64,000 nt of DNA, taken from positions 1 to 64,000 of IMG/VR virus record IMGVR_UViG_3300019757_000003, one strand, 5' to 3'. This document shows positions 45,626 through 54,516 of the stretch, piece by piece. The number at the start of each line of letters is the position of its first letter. The stretch's first letter is position 1. The notes below the pieces were generated by a model that worked only from the letters and a program-made list of their open reading frames with translations, was not told the DNA's origin and made no database searches. The DNA comes from a virus. A program made the translations under genes and the position numbers.

Positions 45626-45970
45626 ATGAAAAGAGCATTATTAACAATAGGTACAGACTCAGACTTCTATGTACTATTAGATGGTAAAGAGATTGAACAA
45701 TACCAAGAAGAGGTAAGGATTGAGTTTGAATATAAAGATAAAGATGACCTACTAAATAAAGTGTATGAATATTGTTACATACGAATAACACTGGGTAGGA
45801 AAGATGAACTACTAGCACATTATTTTGGCTGTGATGTTTATGGTTTTCTTGCAGAATCTTATGATGAAGATGGGTGTTATGTTGATTTAGGTAACTACTC
45901 AGTAGGAGTAGAGACAGACTACACTAGTAAAGTGTATAAAGACTATATAGTAAATACTGAGGAGTATTAG
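45626..45970 (+). CDS. Hypothetical protein (114 aa)
   Basis: 114 residues, acidic alpha/beta (TIGTDSDFYVLLDGKEI). AAAAGGATTAAG precedes the start. It ends where the zinc-ribbon gene begins. No family recognised. Confidence 0.5.
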   Translation: MKRALLTIGTDSDFYVLLDGKEIEQYQEEVRIEFEYKDKDDLLNKVYEYCYIRITLGRKDELLAHYFGCDVYGFLAESYDEDGCYVDLGNYSVGVETDYTSKVYKDYIVNTEEY

Positions 45971-46195
45971 ATGAGATGTGTATGTGGTTATGAGAGGATA
46001 CATGATTGGGATACTTGGGAACTAGAGCAGAAGCTTGAGGAATTTCCAGATTTTAAGAATGGTGATGAAGATTTTAAGATGAGTAATTCTACTATAAACT
46101 TTCAGTTAGAAGAAGTTGATTACTATGGAAATGGTGAGAGTAACGAAACTATCTATGCTTGTCCTAAATGTGGAACATTAAAGATAGACATATAA
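45971..46195 (+). CDS. Small zinc-ribbon protein (74 aa)
   Basis: 74 residues with a split metal site: C3-x-C5 at the very start and CPKC (C64, C67) near the end, with an acidic stretch between. Such two-pair ribbons are typical of phage regulators or nucleic acid binders. It starts directly after the previous stop. Confidence 0.55.
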   Translation: MRCVCGYERIHDWDTWELEQKLEEFPDFKNGDEDFKMSNSTINFQLEEVDYYGNGESNETIYACPKCGTLKIDI

Positions 46196-46209
46196 TAAAA
46201 GGAAGATAC

Positions 46210-46659
46210 GTGATAAACAATAAACTACTAACAATAGTACTAGATACTGAAGTAAGAGACTTTAAGCAACTAGATGACTATGTATATTACAATAAAACAA
46301 CTTGGGTGAATGGGAACTATCCTACAGCTTTCGGTGATTTTGAAGGTAGAATTAATACAGATACTCTAGTTAGATTATGTAAAGAGTGGATGTATGAGGT
46401 TATAACTAAATCAAAAGAAGTGATAGAAAACAGTTTTTTATCAGAAACTACAGTAACCTCAGGAAAATCTAAGTTTTTAAACAATAGACACGACAGAGTT
46501 ATGGGTAGAAAACCTCAAAACATAGAGTATCAATGTTGTATAACAGAGGTAGGTCATTGTAACAGTGGATTCCACCTATTCACAGGAGATACTGAATTAG
46601 AAGCAGTATTAAAAGCTACTGAGCGTACTATAGAAGATAAACTAAAGGAAAAAGAATGA
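46210..46659 (+). CDS. Hypothetical protein with GTG start (149 aa)
   Basis: 149 residues from GTG 46210 (AAAAGGAAGATAC upstream), preferred over an earlier ATG 46168 inside the zinc-ribbon gene. A central basic stretch (NNRHDRVMGRKPQ) is followed by Cys and His residues (QCCITEVGHCNSGFH) that might bind metal. No family recognised. Confidence 0.5.
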   Translation: MINNKLLTIVLDTEVRDFKQLDDYVYYNKTTWVNGNYPTAFGDFEGRINTDTLVRLCKEWMYEVITKSKEVIENSFLSETTVTSGKSKFLNNRHDRVMGRKPQNIEYQCCITEVGHCNSGFHLFTGDTELEAVLKATERTIEDKLKEKE

Positions 46660-46925
46660 AAAAACTTATACTAACCATACTACTAATAGTAGGACTGAAT
46701 AGTTGCCAGAAATGGTCGGACACTAAAGCAGAGTTGCTTAGGCAAGGGTACACATACGAGATTGATATACCATCAAAGATGTATTATGTGTATTCAAAGG
46801 GAGTTAAATCTGCAGATAATGGATGTGCTAAATTAATACAACCAACTACACTAGCTTCAAGTCTTAAAGCTCCTAGTATAGTATGTGGTACTTATACTAT
46901 AACAGACCTAAGAGAGGTAAAATGA
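46656..46925 (+). CDS. Small lipoprotein (89 aa)
   Basis: 89 residues. Signal peptide with lipobox GLNSC (C17). The mature part has two further Cys. AAAGGAAAAAGA precedes the start within the upstream gene. It is the third lipoprotein of the window, again isolated from lysis genes. A role in envelope protection or exclusion is possible. Confidence 0.55.
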   Translation: MKKLILTILLIVGLNSCQKWSDTKAELLRQGYTYEIDIPSKMYYVYSKGVKSADNGCAKLIQPTTLASSLKAPSIVCGTYTITDLREVK

Positions 46926-47059
46926 GAGAGTTAGACGATTACATGGGTCCTGATGGACTAATAGATTTTGATGCTTATTATATAGATAAAGCAACTTCTG
47001 AAGAAGAGATGGACAACTACTTAAGAGATGAGGAAGTACCAGATGCTAGAACAGTTTAA
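46922..47059 (+). CDS. Small acidic protein (45 aa)
   Basis: 45 residues, strongly acidic (MRELDDYMGPDGLIDFD, then ATSEEEMDNYLRDEE). It overlaps the lipoprotein by four bases and the next gene by 17. No family recognised. Confidence 0.45.
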   Translation: MRELDDYMGPDGLIDFDAYYIDKATSEEEMDNYLRDEEVPDARTV

Positions 47060-47498
47060 GAAAGATTTAAAGAAACTAGAGAGTAAGATAGGTAAGTATA
47101 AATCTATAACTGCTGTAGTACAAGATGGTTGGGCAAGCAAAGTTGATAATAGTACATTTACTGAATCTATAGTTTATGTAGAACTAGAAGAAGGTTATAT
47201 AATATTGGCTTACCTAGTAGGTAAATGGGGTGATATGTTTAGTATGACTAAGTTTAGTCTTACTAAACCTGAAGACTCTGATGAAATTTGGGTATTACCT
47301 AACTATACTGTAGTAGACCTAGAAGAAGAAATGGAGTATGATGATTTTGGTATATGGGAATTAGCTCAAGAGATTTATAATGAGAGTTACATATTTATAG
47401 TTAGAACAATAGATATAAATGATGTGACAAGTAAAGATATTAAGTATCTAGTCAAGTCTCTATGGGAAGCACTAAAACTCAAATACAAACTTAAGTAG
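47043..47498 (+). CDS. Hypothetical protein (151 aa)
   Basis: 151 residues from ATG 47043, chosen over 47028 because AGGAAGTACCAG gives a good ribosome binding site. Alpha/beta, with WASKVDNSTFTESIVYVEL and an acidic middle. No family recognised. Confidence 0.5.
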   Translation: MLEQFKKDLKKLESKIGKYKSITAVVQDGWASKVDNSTFTESIVYVELEEGYIILAYLVGKWGDMFSMTKFSLTKPEDSDEIWVLPNYTVVDLEEEMEYDDFGIWELAQEIYNESYIFIVRTIDINDVTSKDIKYLVKSLWEALKLKYKLK

Positions 47499-47534
47499 TT
47501 AAACTACTTAAGTAATACAAATTAAAGGAAAGAA

Positions 47535-48251
47535 ATGAAAATAGAGATAGACAGAAAATATCTAACACTAGATGTAGACACAGTTTCAGAGGGAATTAAA
47601 GAGAATATTATAAGTAACTCAGGTTACTCGTACTTAGACGAGTTTATACTAGCTTATATTACTGTAGATGGTAATATAGTGTTTATTGACAAAGATTATC
47701 TAGTAGAGTCAATAACTAAAGCCAAGCTAGGTTTAGAGTTTTATGATGATGATTATAGCACTTTGTCAGAAGATTCAGTACCTTATATAGGTAGAGAGTT
47801 ACTTGTTACTATGGGAGAACCTAATGGAACATTCTTCTATAGTCTTATAGATGAAGTATGGAATATACTAAGAGAACAATTTGATAGTAAATACCTCACT
47901 TTAAAAGAGTTCACCAGTATACTAGTACAACCTACAGAACTAGTGTCTGTTAAGTACATAGAATACTGCAAACCTTACTTTAAGACAGAAAGAGAGTTAA
48001 TATCACATTTTACAAAGGAGTGGAAAACAGTAGCAACTAAAGAGTACAAAGTTATTCTTGATGTACTTGTAGATACTACAGAACTTGTACCTGTACTAGT
48101 AGAAGCTAAAGATGAAGCTGAAGCTAAGCAATTAGCTATTAAGAAATATGAAGCTAATCCACTAGACTTTGAACCTGGTTTATCAGATGGTAGAGAGGTT
48201 TATGTAAATTTAAACTCAATAAGTGAATGGAAAGTAGAGGAAGTTAAGTGA
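47535..48251 (+). CDS. Hypothetical protein (238 aa)
   Basis: 238 residues, acidic. The C-terminal third reads like a small alpha/beta domain (YKVILDVLVDTTELVPVLVEAKDEAEAKQLAI). It overlaps the Thg1-like gene by four bases, so the two are coupled. No family recognised. Confidence 0.5.
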   Translation: MKIEIDRKYLTLDVDTVSEGIKENIISNSGYSYLDEFILAYITVDGNIVFIDKDYLVESITKAKLGLEFYDDDYSTLSEDSVPYIGRELLVTMGEPNGTFFYSLIDEVWNILREQFDSKYLTLKEFTSILVQPTELVSVKYIEYCKPYFKTERELISHFTKEWKTVATKEYKVILDVLVDTTELVPVLVEAKDEAEAKQLAIKKYEANPLDFEPGLSDGREVYVNLNSISEWKVEEVK

Positions 48252-49144
48252 AAAATAAAGATGAATTTGGTGAAAGAATCAAAGCTTATGAAAGTGAGTA
48301 CGAACAGAGAATACCATATAATGAGTATATTATTGTAAGGATTGATGGTCATAAATTTAGCAGATTTACTAAAGGATTTAAAAGACCTTTTGATACTATC
48401 CTATCTGATACATTTAGAGAGATTACAAGTGCTTTAATTAAAGAGTTTAATGCTGTCGTAGGTTACACACAAAGTGATGAAATTACGTTAGTTATACCAC
48501 CTAACTATGGTAGACACTTAAACAATATTTGTGAAGATACTACTAACAATCAAATCTTTGGAGGTAGAACTCAAAAAATGTCTAGTCTAATCTCAGCATT
48601 TACTACTATGAAGTTTAATGAGATTCTAGCTACACAAGTAAAAGCTAGAAGAGATACGATAAAACGTTCACTTGACTATATAGATGCAGAGAGATTGTTA
48701 GATGAGATGCAAGATACTTTAGGCTATTGGAAACTTATAGACACTAAAAAAGTTGGAAAAGCTTGGTTTGATTGTAGAGTATTTGGAGTACCTGATGAAA
48801 CAGAAGCGTTTAACTCTGTACTATGGAGAATGCACGATTGCACTAAGAATAGTTACTCTCAATTTGCCTATGCTTATTGCTCACATAAAAGTCTACTAAA
48901 TAAGACTGGTCAAGAGATGGTAGAGTTCTGTAAAGAAACTACTGGTAATGATTGGAGTGAAACTGAAGAGAGATTTAAGTATGGAACTATTGTTAAGAAA
49001 CAAGACTACACTAAACCTAAAACAGATGAAGAACACTCACAAGAAACTATTAGAACTAAAACAGTATTCATTAGTAAGAAGTTGAGTTATTCAGAAGAAA
49101 ATGTAGAGTTTTTATTATGTAAGAAATTGGAGGAAGTTAAATGA
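48248..49144 (+). CDS. Thg1-like 3'-5' RNA polymerase
   Basis: 298 residues, GTG start overlapping the previous stop. The N-terminal domain has the Thg1 signature VRIDGHKFSRFTK (D33) and GYTQSDEITLV (D77, E78), the metal-binding carboxylates of the canonical-polymerase-like palm. Later, FDCRVFGVPDETEAFNSVLWRMHDC matches the Thg1 segment that contacts the tRNA. Thg1 adds G-1 to tRNA-His; Thg1-like proteins of bacteria, archaea and protists add templated nucleotides to the 5' ends of truncated tRNAs. A repair role is favoured here because the genome also carries an RNA ligase and defective tRNA-like genes. Which RNA is the substrate is not known. Confidence 0.88.
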   Translation: MKNKDEFGERIKAYESEYEQRIPYNEYIIVRIDGHKFSRFTKGFKRPFDTILSDTFREITSALIKEFNAVVGYTQSDEITLVIPPNYGRHLNNICEDTTNNQIFGGRTQKMSSLISAFTTMKFNEILATQVKARRDTIKRSLDYIDAERLLDEMQDTLGYWKLIDTKKVGKAWFDCRVFGVPDETEAFNSVLWRMHDCTKNSYSQFAYAYCSHKSLLNKTGQEMVEFCKETTGNDWSETEERFKYGTIVKKQDYTKPKTDEEHSQETIRTKTVFISKKLSYSEENVEFLLCKKLEEVK

Positions 49145-50031
49145 GTGCTAGAACACAACAACTTGCACATGATTTTGTGTATGGTAAGAAAGCTAGAGAT
49201 GGTAGTGATTACAGGCAAGTCTGGGTAACTAGTAATCGTCCAGGAGGATTTACTGGTAGACAGATGTGGTATGAAGAGAACTTAATCTACAGCTATGAAA
49301 CAAAACTAGCTCACATAAACAGAGACGATAAGTATATAGTTATGTATGAAGATACTAGAGAGAACTCAAACACTTCAAGAGAACACTATGATAGTTTACT
49401 AGAAGCTATACCTTACGACTATACTATCTACTATAGAAGAAGTGGTATGGCAACGCATAACATTATATATAAACTTGATGAGATAGATGACTTACTAAGA
49501 TTACAAGCTAAAGCTAGAGTAAGAGATTATAGAGATGAGATTGTTTTAATTATAGACAAACTCTACAACTATCTTCACTTCATTAAGTATGATAAGAGAA
49601 AGTCTGAATATAGAGATATAGCTAAAAGACTAGAGTTAATCAATTTAAATAAAAATGAACTAAAAGATAAAATAGCAGAATCTACTAGAGTATACGAGCA
49701 AAGACAAGCTAAAAAACGTAGACAATACAATCTAGCTAATCTTGAACGAAGACAGACAGAACTCTCCAACTTCTTAGAAGAAAACACGACTAAGTATGAT
49801 CCAGACTTTATAGGTGTCAGACTTAAGATTAAAGATGGTTTTCTATACACAGACAATCATATTAAAGTACTAGAGAAAGAAGCTAGATTACTCTATAAGA
49901 GATATACACAAGGTAAAACTATTATTGGTTTGAAACTAGATGGGTACACAGTATTACAAGCTAATAAAGATAGAGTTGTAATTGGTTGCACCACAATCTC
50001 ATCTGAAGAGCTAAAAAGAGTGTTAGGATGA
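49141..50031 (+). CDS. Hypothetical protein coupled to Thg1 (296 aa)
   Basis: 296 residues, no family recognised. Residues 1-110 are mixed (SARTQQLAHDFVYGK, RSGMATHNIIYKLDEID); 150-215 form a basic coiled coil (KRRQYNLANLERRQTEL); the C-terminal part is a small beta domain with a KIKDGFLYTDN strand. It overlaps the Thg1-like gene by four bases and may be its partner. The beginning resembles common phage conserved proteins of unknown role. Confidence 0.5.
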   Translation: MSARTQQLAHDFVYGKKARDGSDYRQVWVTSNRPGGFTGRQMWYEENLIYSYETKLAHINRDDKYIVMYEDTRENSNTSREHYDSLLEAIPYDYTIYYRRSGMATHNIIYKLDEIDDLLRLQAKARVRDYRDEIVLIIDKLYNYLHFIKYDKRKSEYRDIAKRLELINLNKNELKDKIAESTRVYEQRQAKKRRQYNLANLERRQTELSNFLEENTTKYDPDFIGVRLKIKDGFLYTDNHIKVLEKEARLLYKRYTQGKTIIGLKLDGYTVLQANKDRVVIGCTTISSEELKRVLG

Positions 50032-50213
50032 GTAAAACATTTAGAATTGGAGTGTATGAAGAGCAGAGTGGTTCAGTAGTGATAACTGCAAATAGTAAAG
50101 AAGAAGCTGAAAATTACATCATAACATTACTAGAGGAAGATGGACTTGAAGGATTAAAAGACTTTAAAGTTATGGATAGGAGTTATGGTGTAACAGACTC
50201 TGAGGAAATTTAA
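50028..50213 (+). CDS. Small hypothetical protein (61 aa)
   Basis: 61 residues with a beta-beta-alpha start (FRIGVYEEQSGSVVITANSKEEAENYI), a pattern seen in many small phage and plasmid proteins. It overlaps both neighbours. Function unknown. Confidence 0.5.
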   Translation: MSKTFRIGVYEEQSGSVVITANSKEEAENYIITLLEEDGLEGLKDFKVMDRSYGVTDSEEI

Positions 50214-50578
50214 TGCTCAAAGAATTACCTGAACCTAATCCTATAAAGTGGGAAGGTAAAGCATTTCACACTAGTAATCCGAAGTTCAGAGAAAACATTT
50301 TAAAAGAAGGACTGACCCCTCAAATAGGGGAGTGCTACGAACTACATTATGAGAGTTGGTATACATCTAATATGGGACCAGTTGTCTTCTTAAGACTGAA
50401 GGAAGAGAGTGACACACTACCTTGGGATAGTACTTATGATGACGATATTTGGGAAGTGAAAATGGATAAAGAAGTTAAACTATTTGAAGACCCTAGTATG
50501 AAGTTCCCACAAGTCTATACAAAAGAGATAATAAAACCTACAAACCTTAAGCTAATATATAAAGGGACCTGGGAGTAG
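50213..50578 (+). CDS. Hypothetical protein (121 aa)
   Basis: 121 residues. The start FHTSNPKFRENILKEGLTPQ resembles the strand-helix opening of ADP-ribosyltransferase-like folds, but the remaining catalytic residues cannot be identified, so this is only a lead. TAATG overlap with the previous gene. It ends just before a tRNA-like element. Confidence 0.45.
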   Translation: MLKELPEPNPIKWEGKAFHTSNPKFRENILKEGLTPQIGECYELHYESWYTSNMGPVVFLRLKEESDTLPWDSTYDDDIWEVKMDKEVKLFEDPSMKFPQVYTKEIIKPTNLKLIYKGTWE

Positions 50579-50587
50579 GTTACACAA

Positions 50588-50687
50588 CTAGCTAATGTCG
50601 GAAGCACAGAGTACTGAAGAGTACAGACTGGTAAGTCCGATTCTTACGATTGAGGAAGGAAGGAATGGTTCGAGTCCATTCAGCTAG
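50588..50687 (+). ncRNA. tRNA-like element with canonical acceptor and T-arm
   Basis: CTAGCTA pairs with CAGCTAG over six of seven positions (A-C mismatch next to the T-arm), and AATGG-TTCGAGT-CCATT is a perfect T-arm. The 69 bases between them are longer than in a class II tRNA and hold GTAC-TGAAGA-GTAC, GACT-GGTA-AGTC, GTAAG-TCCGATT-CTTAC and a purine-rich stretch. A Tyr-like GTA lies in the GGTA loop. No standard D-arm is seen. It may be a tRNA with an insertion, or a tRNA mimic. Confidence 0.55.
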
Positions 50688-50717
50688 ATACAAAAAAAAG
50701 TAAAATAAAGGAAAGAT

Positions 50718-50771
50718 ATGAGTAAAATAGATTACGGTTCGCAAGAACTATTAGATAAGAAGATCCTATGA
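50718..50771 (+). CDS. Micro-protein (17 aa)
   Basis: ATG 50718 with AAAGGAAAGAT before it encodes MSKIDYGSQELLDKKIL; the stop overlaps the ATG of the next gene (ATGA). It may serve to couple translation. Confidence 0.4.
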   Translation: MSKIDYGSQELLDKKIL

Positions 50772-51088
50772 ATGAAATTAAAGTAGGGATGATATATCAT
50801 AAATTAGACGGTTATACACCTATATATATAGGTCGTAATGGAGCTAAGAATAAAGATGTTAAGAGATACAATCTAGGTAATCCTTTCACTGCTCAAGAGT
50901 TTGGATTAGTAGAATGTATAAATATGTACGAAGACTATTTAAGACAGAATATGGAGCTACTAGACCCATTAAAAGAGGAATTGAAGAAGAATAATATATT
51001 ACTCAAATGCTTTTGTAAGGGTGTTATAGACAACCAGAAACTCTGCCATGGAGATGTTATTAGAAAATTATTAAAGGAAACAATATGA
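50768..51088 (+). CDS. DUF4326-domain protein
   Basis: 106 residues. The DUF4326 pattern is complete: YIGRNG (20-25), KDVKRYNLGNPF (29-40), ECINMYEDYL, LLKCFCKG near 78-85 and CHGDVIRKLL near 93-102. The family has conserved Cys and His and is common in phages; its biochemical role is unknown. It overlaps the micro-ORF and the next gene by four bases. Confidence 0.75.
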   Translation: MNEIKVGMIYHKLDGYTPIYIGRNGAKNKDVKRYNLGNPFTAQEFGLVECINMYEDYLRQNMELLDPLKEELKKNNILLKCFCKGVIDNQKLCHGDVIRKLLKETI

Positions 51089-51372
51089 TAGACTATGAAG
51101 TAGTAGGCAAGATGTTTAAAATTACAATCACAAGAGATTGTATTATGAGAGTTAAAGTTCCAGAGGATACTCCACTAATAGATGTTACCCTATGGAATAA
51201 TAGGTGTAAGGAGATTCTTAAGTACTTTATGGAGAATCCTTATAAGGTTACACTTAGAGCTATGACAAAACAAATAGAGGGTAACTTAGTTCTGAGAGTA
51301 AATAACAACACAAAAGAACCTGTATTTAAAGTAGTAGGTACAGAAGTAAAGGAAATAAATGGAAAACAATAA
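51085..51372 (+). CDS. Hypothetical protein (95 aa)
   Basis: 95 residues, mixed alpha/beta, basic middle (LWNNRCKEILKYFMENPYK). Its tail supplies AAAGGAAATAA, the ribosome binding site of the RNA ligase, and it overlaps that gene by 14 bases. No family recognised. Confidence 0.5.
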   Translation: MIDYEVVGKMFKITITRDCIMRVKVPEDTPLIDVTLWNNRCKEILKYFMENPYKVTLRAMTKQIEGNLVLRVNNNTKEPVFKVVGTEVKEINGKQ

Positions 51373-52480
51373 GAGAAAGTTAGTATCCATAAGAGAGATT
51401 AAAGATTTATTGCCTATTAAAGGTGCAGATTTCATTGAAAACGCAATTGTAGATGGTTGGGGGTTAGTCGTTAAAAAAGGAGAGTTTCAAGTAGGAGATA
51501 TGTGCGTATTTTTTGAAATTGATTGTTTCTTACCTATAGAAGAGAGATACTCATTTTTAGGTAAAACTACTGAATTTAGAAATGCTCAAGGATATAGACT
51601 AAAAACTATTAAGCTGAGAAAGACTTTATCACAAGGATTGGCTTTACCATTGAGTATGTTCCCAGAAATCAAAAGACCTAAGCTAGGCCTAGAAGTAACA
51701 GAACTACTTAAAGTAAGAAAGTGGGAACGTATTGAGAACGTACAGAATGTGCAAAAGTCGAGTAAAGTAAGAGTATTTCCTTCAGAGATACCTAAGACAG
51801 ACCAAGAGAGAATTCAAAACCTAACTTGGTACTTTGACAAATTACAAGATATGGAATTTGAAGAAACCTTAAAGTTAGATGGAAGTTCTATGACTTGCTA
51901 CAAGACTACTGATAAAACACCTTTCTTACAAAGAGTAATCAGATTATTTAAAACAGGAAAATACACTATCCCTCACTTTGGAGTGTGTTCCAGGAATGTA
52001 GAACTATACCAAGATAAACCTTTCTTCAAACTATTCACTAATTCAGATAAAGCCTCTGAATTTAGTACTACAACCTTTTGGGAACTAGCTATTAGAGAAG
52101 ATTTAGAGTCTAAGTTACCATTTGGTTACGCTATTCAAGGAGAACTACTAGACACTAAAATCCAAAGCAATCATGAGAAAGTAGATAGACCAGAGTACAG
52201 AATCTTTGATGTGTATAATATTTTAGAGAAAAGATACTTAACACCTGCAGAGAGGAAAATCTTCCTAGAAACTACTAAGTTAGACTACTTAAGTGTTCCT
52301 ATTGTAGAGCCAAGTATTAAGATATTCAAAAAATGTACTACAGTACAAGATTTACTAAAAAGAGTAGAAGGTATCTCTATGAATCCTCAAACAGTATCTG
52401 AAGGTAGGGTCTATAAGAGTGTAGATGGTAAAATTACATTCAAAGCTGTGAGTAACAAGTACTTAATGAAAGAAGACTAA
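51359..52480 (+). CDS. RNA ligase, Rnl5/DraRnl-like
   Basis: 373 residues. A nucleotidyltransferase core is preceded by an N-terminal OB-type domain (about 1-135), the domain order of the Deinococcus Rnl5 family. Motif I is KLDGSS (K172 as the AMP-accepting Lys), then SRN (211-213), QGELLD (260-265), FDVYN (283-287), EGRVYKS (348-354) and FKAVSNKYL (361-369) as motifs III to V. The enzyme joins a 3'-OH RNA end to a 5'-phosphate, typically at nicks in duplexes or in broken tRNAs. With the Thg1-like gene 2 kb upstream it suggests an RNA repair pathway. DNA ligation is less likely given the N-terminal domain. Confidence 0.85.
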   Translation: MENNKRKLVSIREIKDLLPIKGADFIENAIVDGWGLVVKKGEFQVGDMCVFFEIDCFLPIEERYSFLGKTTEFRNAQGYRLKTIKLRKTLSQGLALPLSMFPEIKRPKLGLEVTELLKVRKWERIENVQNVQKSSKVRVFPSEIPKTDQERIQNLTWYFDKLQDMEFEETLKLDGSSMTCYKTTDKTPFLQRVIRLFKTGKYTIPHFGVCSRNVELYQDKPFFKLFTNSDKASEFSTTTFWELAIREDLESKLPFGYAIQGELLDTKIQSNHEKVDRPEYRIFDVYNILEKRYLTPAERKIFLETTKLDYLSVPIVEPSIKIFKKCTTVQDLLKRVEGISMNPQTVSEGRVYKSVDGKITFKAVSNKYLMKED

Positions 52481-52547
52481 AGAGTGGTTCTTAGAAAGAC
52501 TACAAAACCTAGATTAATTTCTAGGTAAACTAAATAAAAGGATAAAG

Positions 52548-52904
52548 ATGATTAGTAAAGATTTAATGGAGGAAGTGTTAGGTATTAAACTTGAAGAAGA
52601 CTATATACCAAAGCTATCCGAGTACTCACCTAATTTTTTAGAGGAGTATTGGATAGAGTCAGAGCGAATATGGCAAGATATGATGTCAGTTTACGAATTG
52701 TCTCATTTATGTAAAATTTGGACTAAAGATAATTCAGACCTAGAGATTGTGAGTAAATTAGGAGAAGCTTGGTTCTTAAATACAAAAGATACCGATGAAC
52801 CTATGTATGAACTATTTAAAGCTGACCCTGAGTATGCGTCTGTATTTCAAGCAACTCAATGGATTTATGAAAGAATTAAGGGGACTAATGGGATTAACAG
52901 ATGA
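52548..52904 (+). CDS. Hypothetical protein (118 aa)
   Basis: 118 residues, acidic and helical (SKDLMEEVLGIKLEED, YWIESERIWQDMMS). AAAAGGATAAAG precedes the start. It overlaps the SF1 helicase gene by 17 bases. No family recognised. Confidence 0.5.
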   Translation: MISKDLMEEVLGIKLEEDYIPKLSEYSPNFLEEYWIESERIWQDMMSVYELSHLCKIWTKDNSDLEIVSKLGEAWFLNTKDTDEPMYELFKADPEYASVFQATQWIYERIKGTNGINR

Positions 52905-54516
52905 ACAACAAGCTGTAGTGGAGGCTAGCTTAACCCACCACATGGTGTTAGTACCTAGTCCAGCAGGTAGTGGTAAATCGACATTACTAGAAGGAGTAGC
53001 AGAAGCACATAACAATAAGAATTGCTTATATTTAGTTTTCAATAAAGAGATGCAAATTGAGGCTAGGGGTAGGTTTAACAGTAATGTTAAAGTGTCTACT
53101 TCTTCTGCTTTAGCTTATCATTATGTAGTTAGACTAGGTAATAGAAAATTTGAACCACACTTTAGTACATCTCAGATAAATGAGAAAGATGTAAGCAAGA
53201 GAGACAAAGAAAAAGTAGTATTTTGGTTTGATAAGTTCTGTCAGAGTAAGTACTTAAGTATTTCTGAATATTGTGCAACAGAACCTAAAGCTATGAAGAG
53301 GATTGAGCTAATAAAGAAATATATGAACCTGATGGTCACTTGTAAGATTCCTTCAAACTTCTCTTTTAATATGAAGTACTTCCATCATCAGCTAAGTAAA
53401 GGTAAAATAGATTTAGACTTAAAGTTACTTATGTTGGATGAAATTCAAGATTCTAGTCCAGTAGTATTAGAGATATTTAAACTAATAAAAGCTAAACATA
53501 AGGTAGGTGTAGGTGATCCACATCAAATGTTGTACTCATTCGCATCAGCTACTAATGGTTTCAACTACCTACAAGACCAAAACCCTCACATTCTAAGATT
53601 GACTAAATCATTTAGAGTGACAGTGGAAGTAGCTAAAAAAATAGAACAATTTGGTAGACTATATTTAGAACCAGACTTTGAATTTAAAGGAACTGATGGT
53701 GGGGTGGACAATGGATTAACAGCTTACTTAAGTAGGTCTAACTCTGCTCTAATATCTAGGATGGTAGAGTTACATAGAACAAAAACACCATATAGACTCA
53801 CTAGAACAGTAGCATCTATATTTGAGGCAGTTAAAGTAATAATGTATCTGAATAAGAAGGGTGTTTACAATCCACGTTACGAGTTCCTTAATAGGGGGAT
53901 AAATGATTACTTTGAAGGTAAAACTAGAGCTAACTCACTAATATCTCATATTAAAGAAGAGTTTCACTACCATTCAGAGATTCAGTCAGCTATTAATATA
54001 GTTATACAATTAGGTAGTAGGAAGTTAAAAGAGACTATGGAATTAGCTACTAAATATGCTAAGTTGCCTCAGTACAAGGCTGCTAAGACTTTGATAGCAA
54101 CATCATACACAACTAAGGGTATGACAATCTCTACAGTTCATATAGACAAAGATGTACTACCTAAAGCTAAATTATTAGACTTAACTATTAAAGACAGGAC
54201 AATACAAGAGACGGAAGCACTAAACCTACTATATGTAGCAACATCGAGGAGTAACGGACAACAAGATACTACACTATTAGACTATGCTATTAACTATAAG
54301 TTACAACAGAACACAAAAGGAAGTACAAAGGAGTTCAGAAGTAACGGAATCAGTCAAAGACATTGTACATCTAATAAAAACATAACTAGTGGTACTGATG
54401 ACTTTGGGGATCCTATTGTGAAGAAAGACGGTATGTACCTAAACAAGTATACCGGAGACTATACTAGAGAGGCACCTTCATTCACAAAATTTCTGTTAGA
54501 GGGAGTGTTATTATAG
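52888..54516 (+). CDS. SF1A helicase, UvrD-like
   Basis: 542 residues from ATG 52888 (AAGGGGACTA upstream). Motifs in order: Q motif TDEQQAVV (4-11), Walker A AGSGKST (26-32), motif II MLDEIQD (182-188), motif III GDPHQMLYSF (209-218), motif IV LTKSFRV, motif V TTKGMT and motif VI LLYVATSR. These define a short UvrD/PcrA-type helicase without the large inserts of RecB. It should move 3'-5' on single-stranded DNA in replication or repair. The C-terminal 60 residues are a poorly conserved tail. A longer upstream frame exists but lies inside the preceding gene. Confidence 0.88.
   Translation: MGLTDEQQAVVEASLTHHMVLVPSPAGSGKSTLLEGVAEAHNNKNCLYLVFNKEMQIEARGRFNSNVKVSTSSALAYHYVVRLGNRKFEPHFSTSQINEKDVSKRDKEKVVFWFDKFCQSKYLSISEYCATEPKAMKRIELIKKYMNLMVTCKIPSNFSFNMKYFHHQLSKGKIDLDLKLLMLDEIQDSSPVVLEIFKLIKAKHKVGVGDPHQMLYSFASATNGFNYLQDQNPHILRLTKSFRVTVEVAKKIEQFGRLYLEPDFEFKGTDGGVDNGLTAYLSRSNSALISRMVELHRTKTPYRLTRTVASIFEAVKVIMYLNKKGVYNPRYEFLNRGINDYFEGKTRANSLISHIKEEFHYHSEIQSAINIVIQLGSRKLKETMELATKYAKLPQYKAAKTLIATSYTTKGMTISTVHIDKDVLPKAKLLDLTIKDRTIQETEALNLLYVATSRSNGQQDTTLLDYAINYKLQQNTKGSTKEFRSNGISQRHCTSNKNITSGTDDFGDPIVKKDGMYLNKYTGDYTREAPSFTKFLLEGVLL

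Noticed and set aside
50213-50578. RNA 2'-phosphotransferase (Tpt1) as a third RNA repair enzyme
   Set aside because: Only the first strand-helix resembles an ADP-ribosyltransferase fold; the catalytic Arg/His pattern of Tpt1 is not found.
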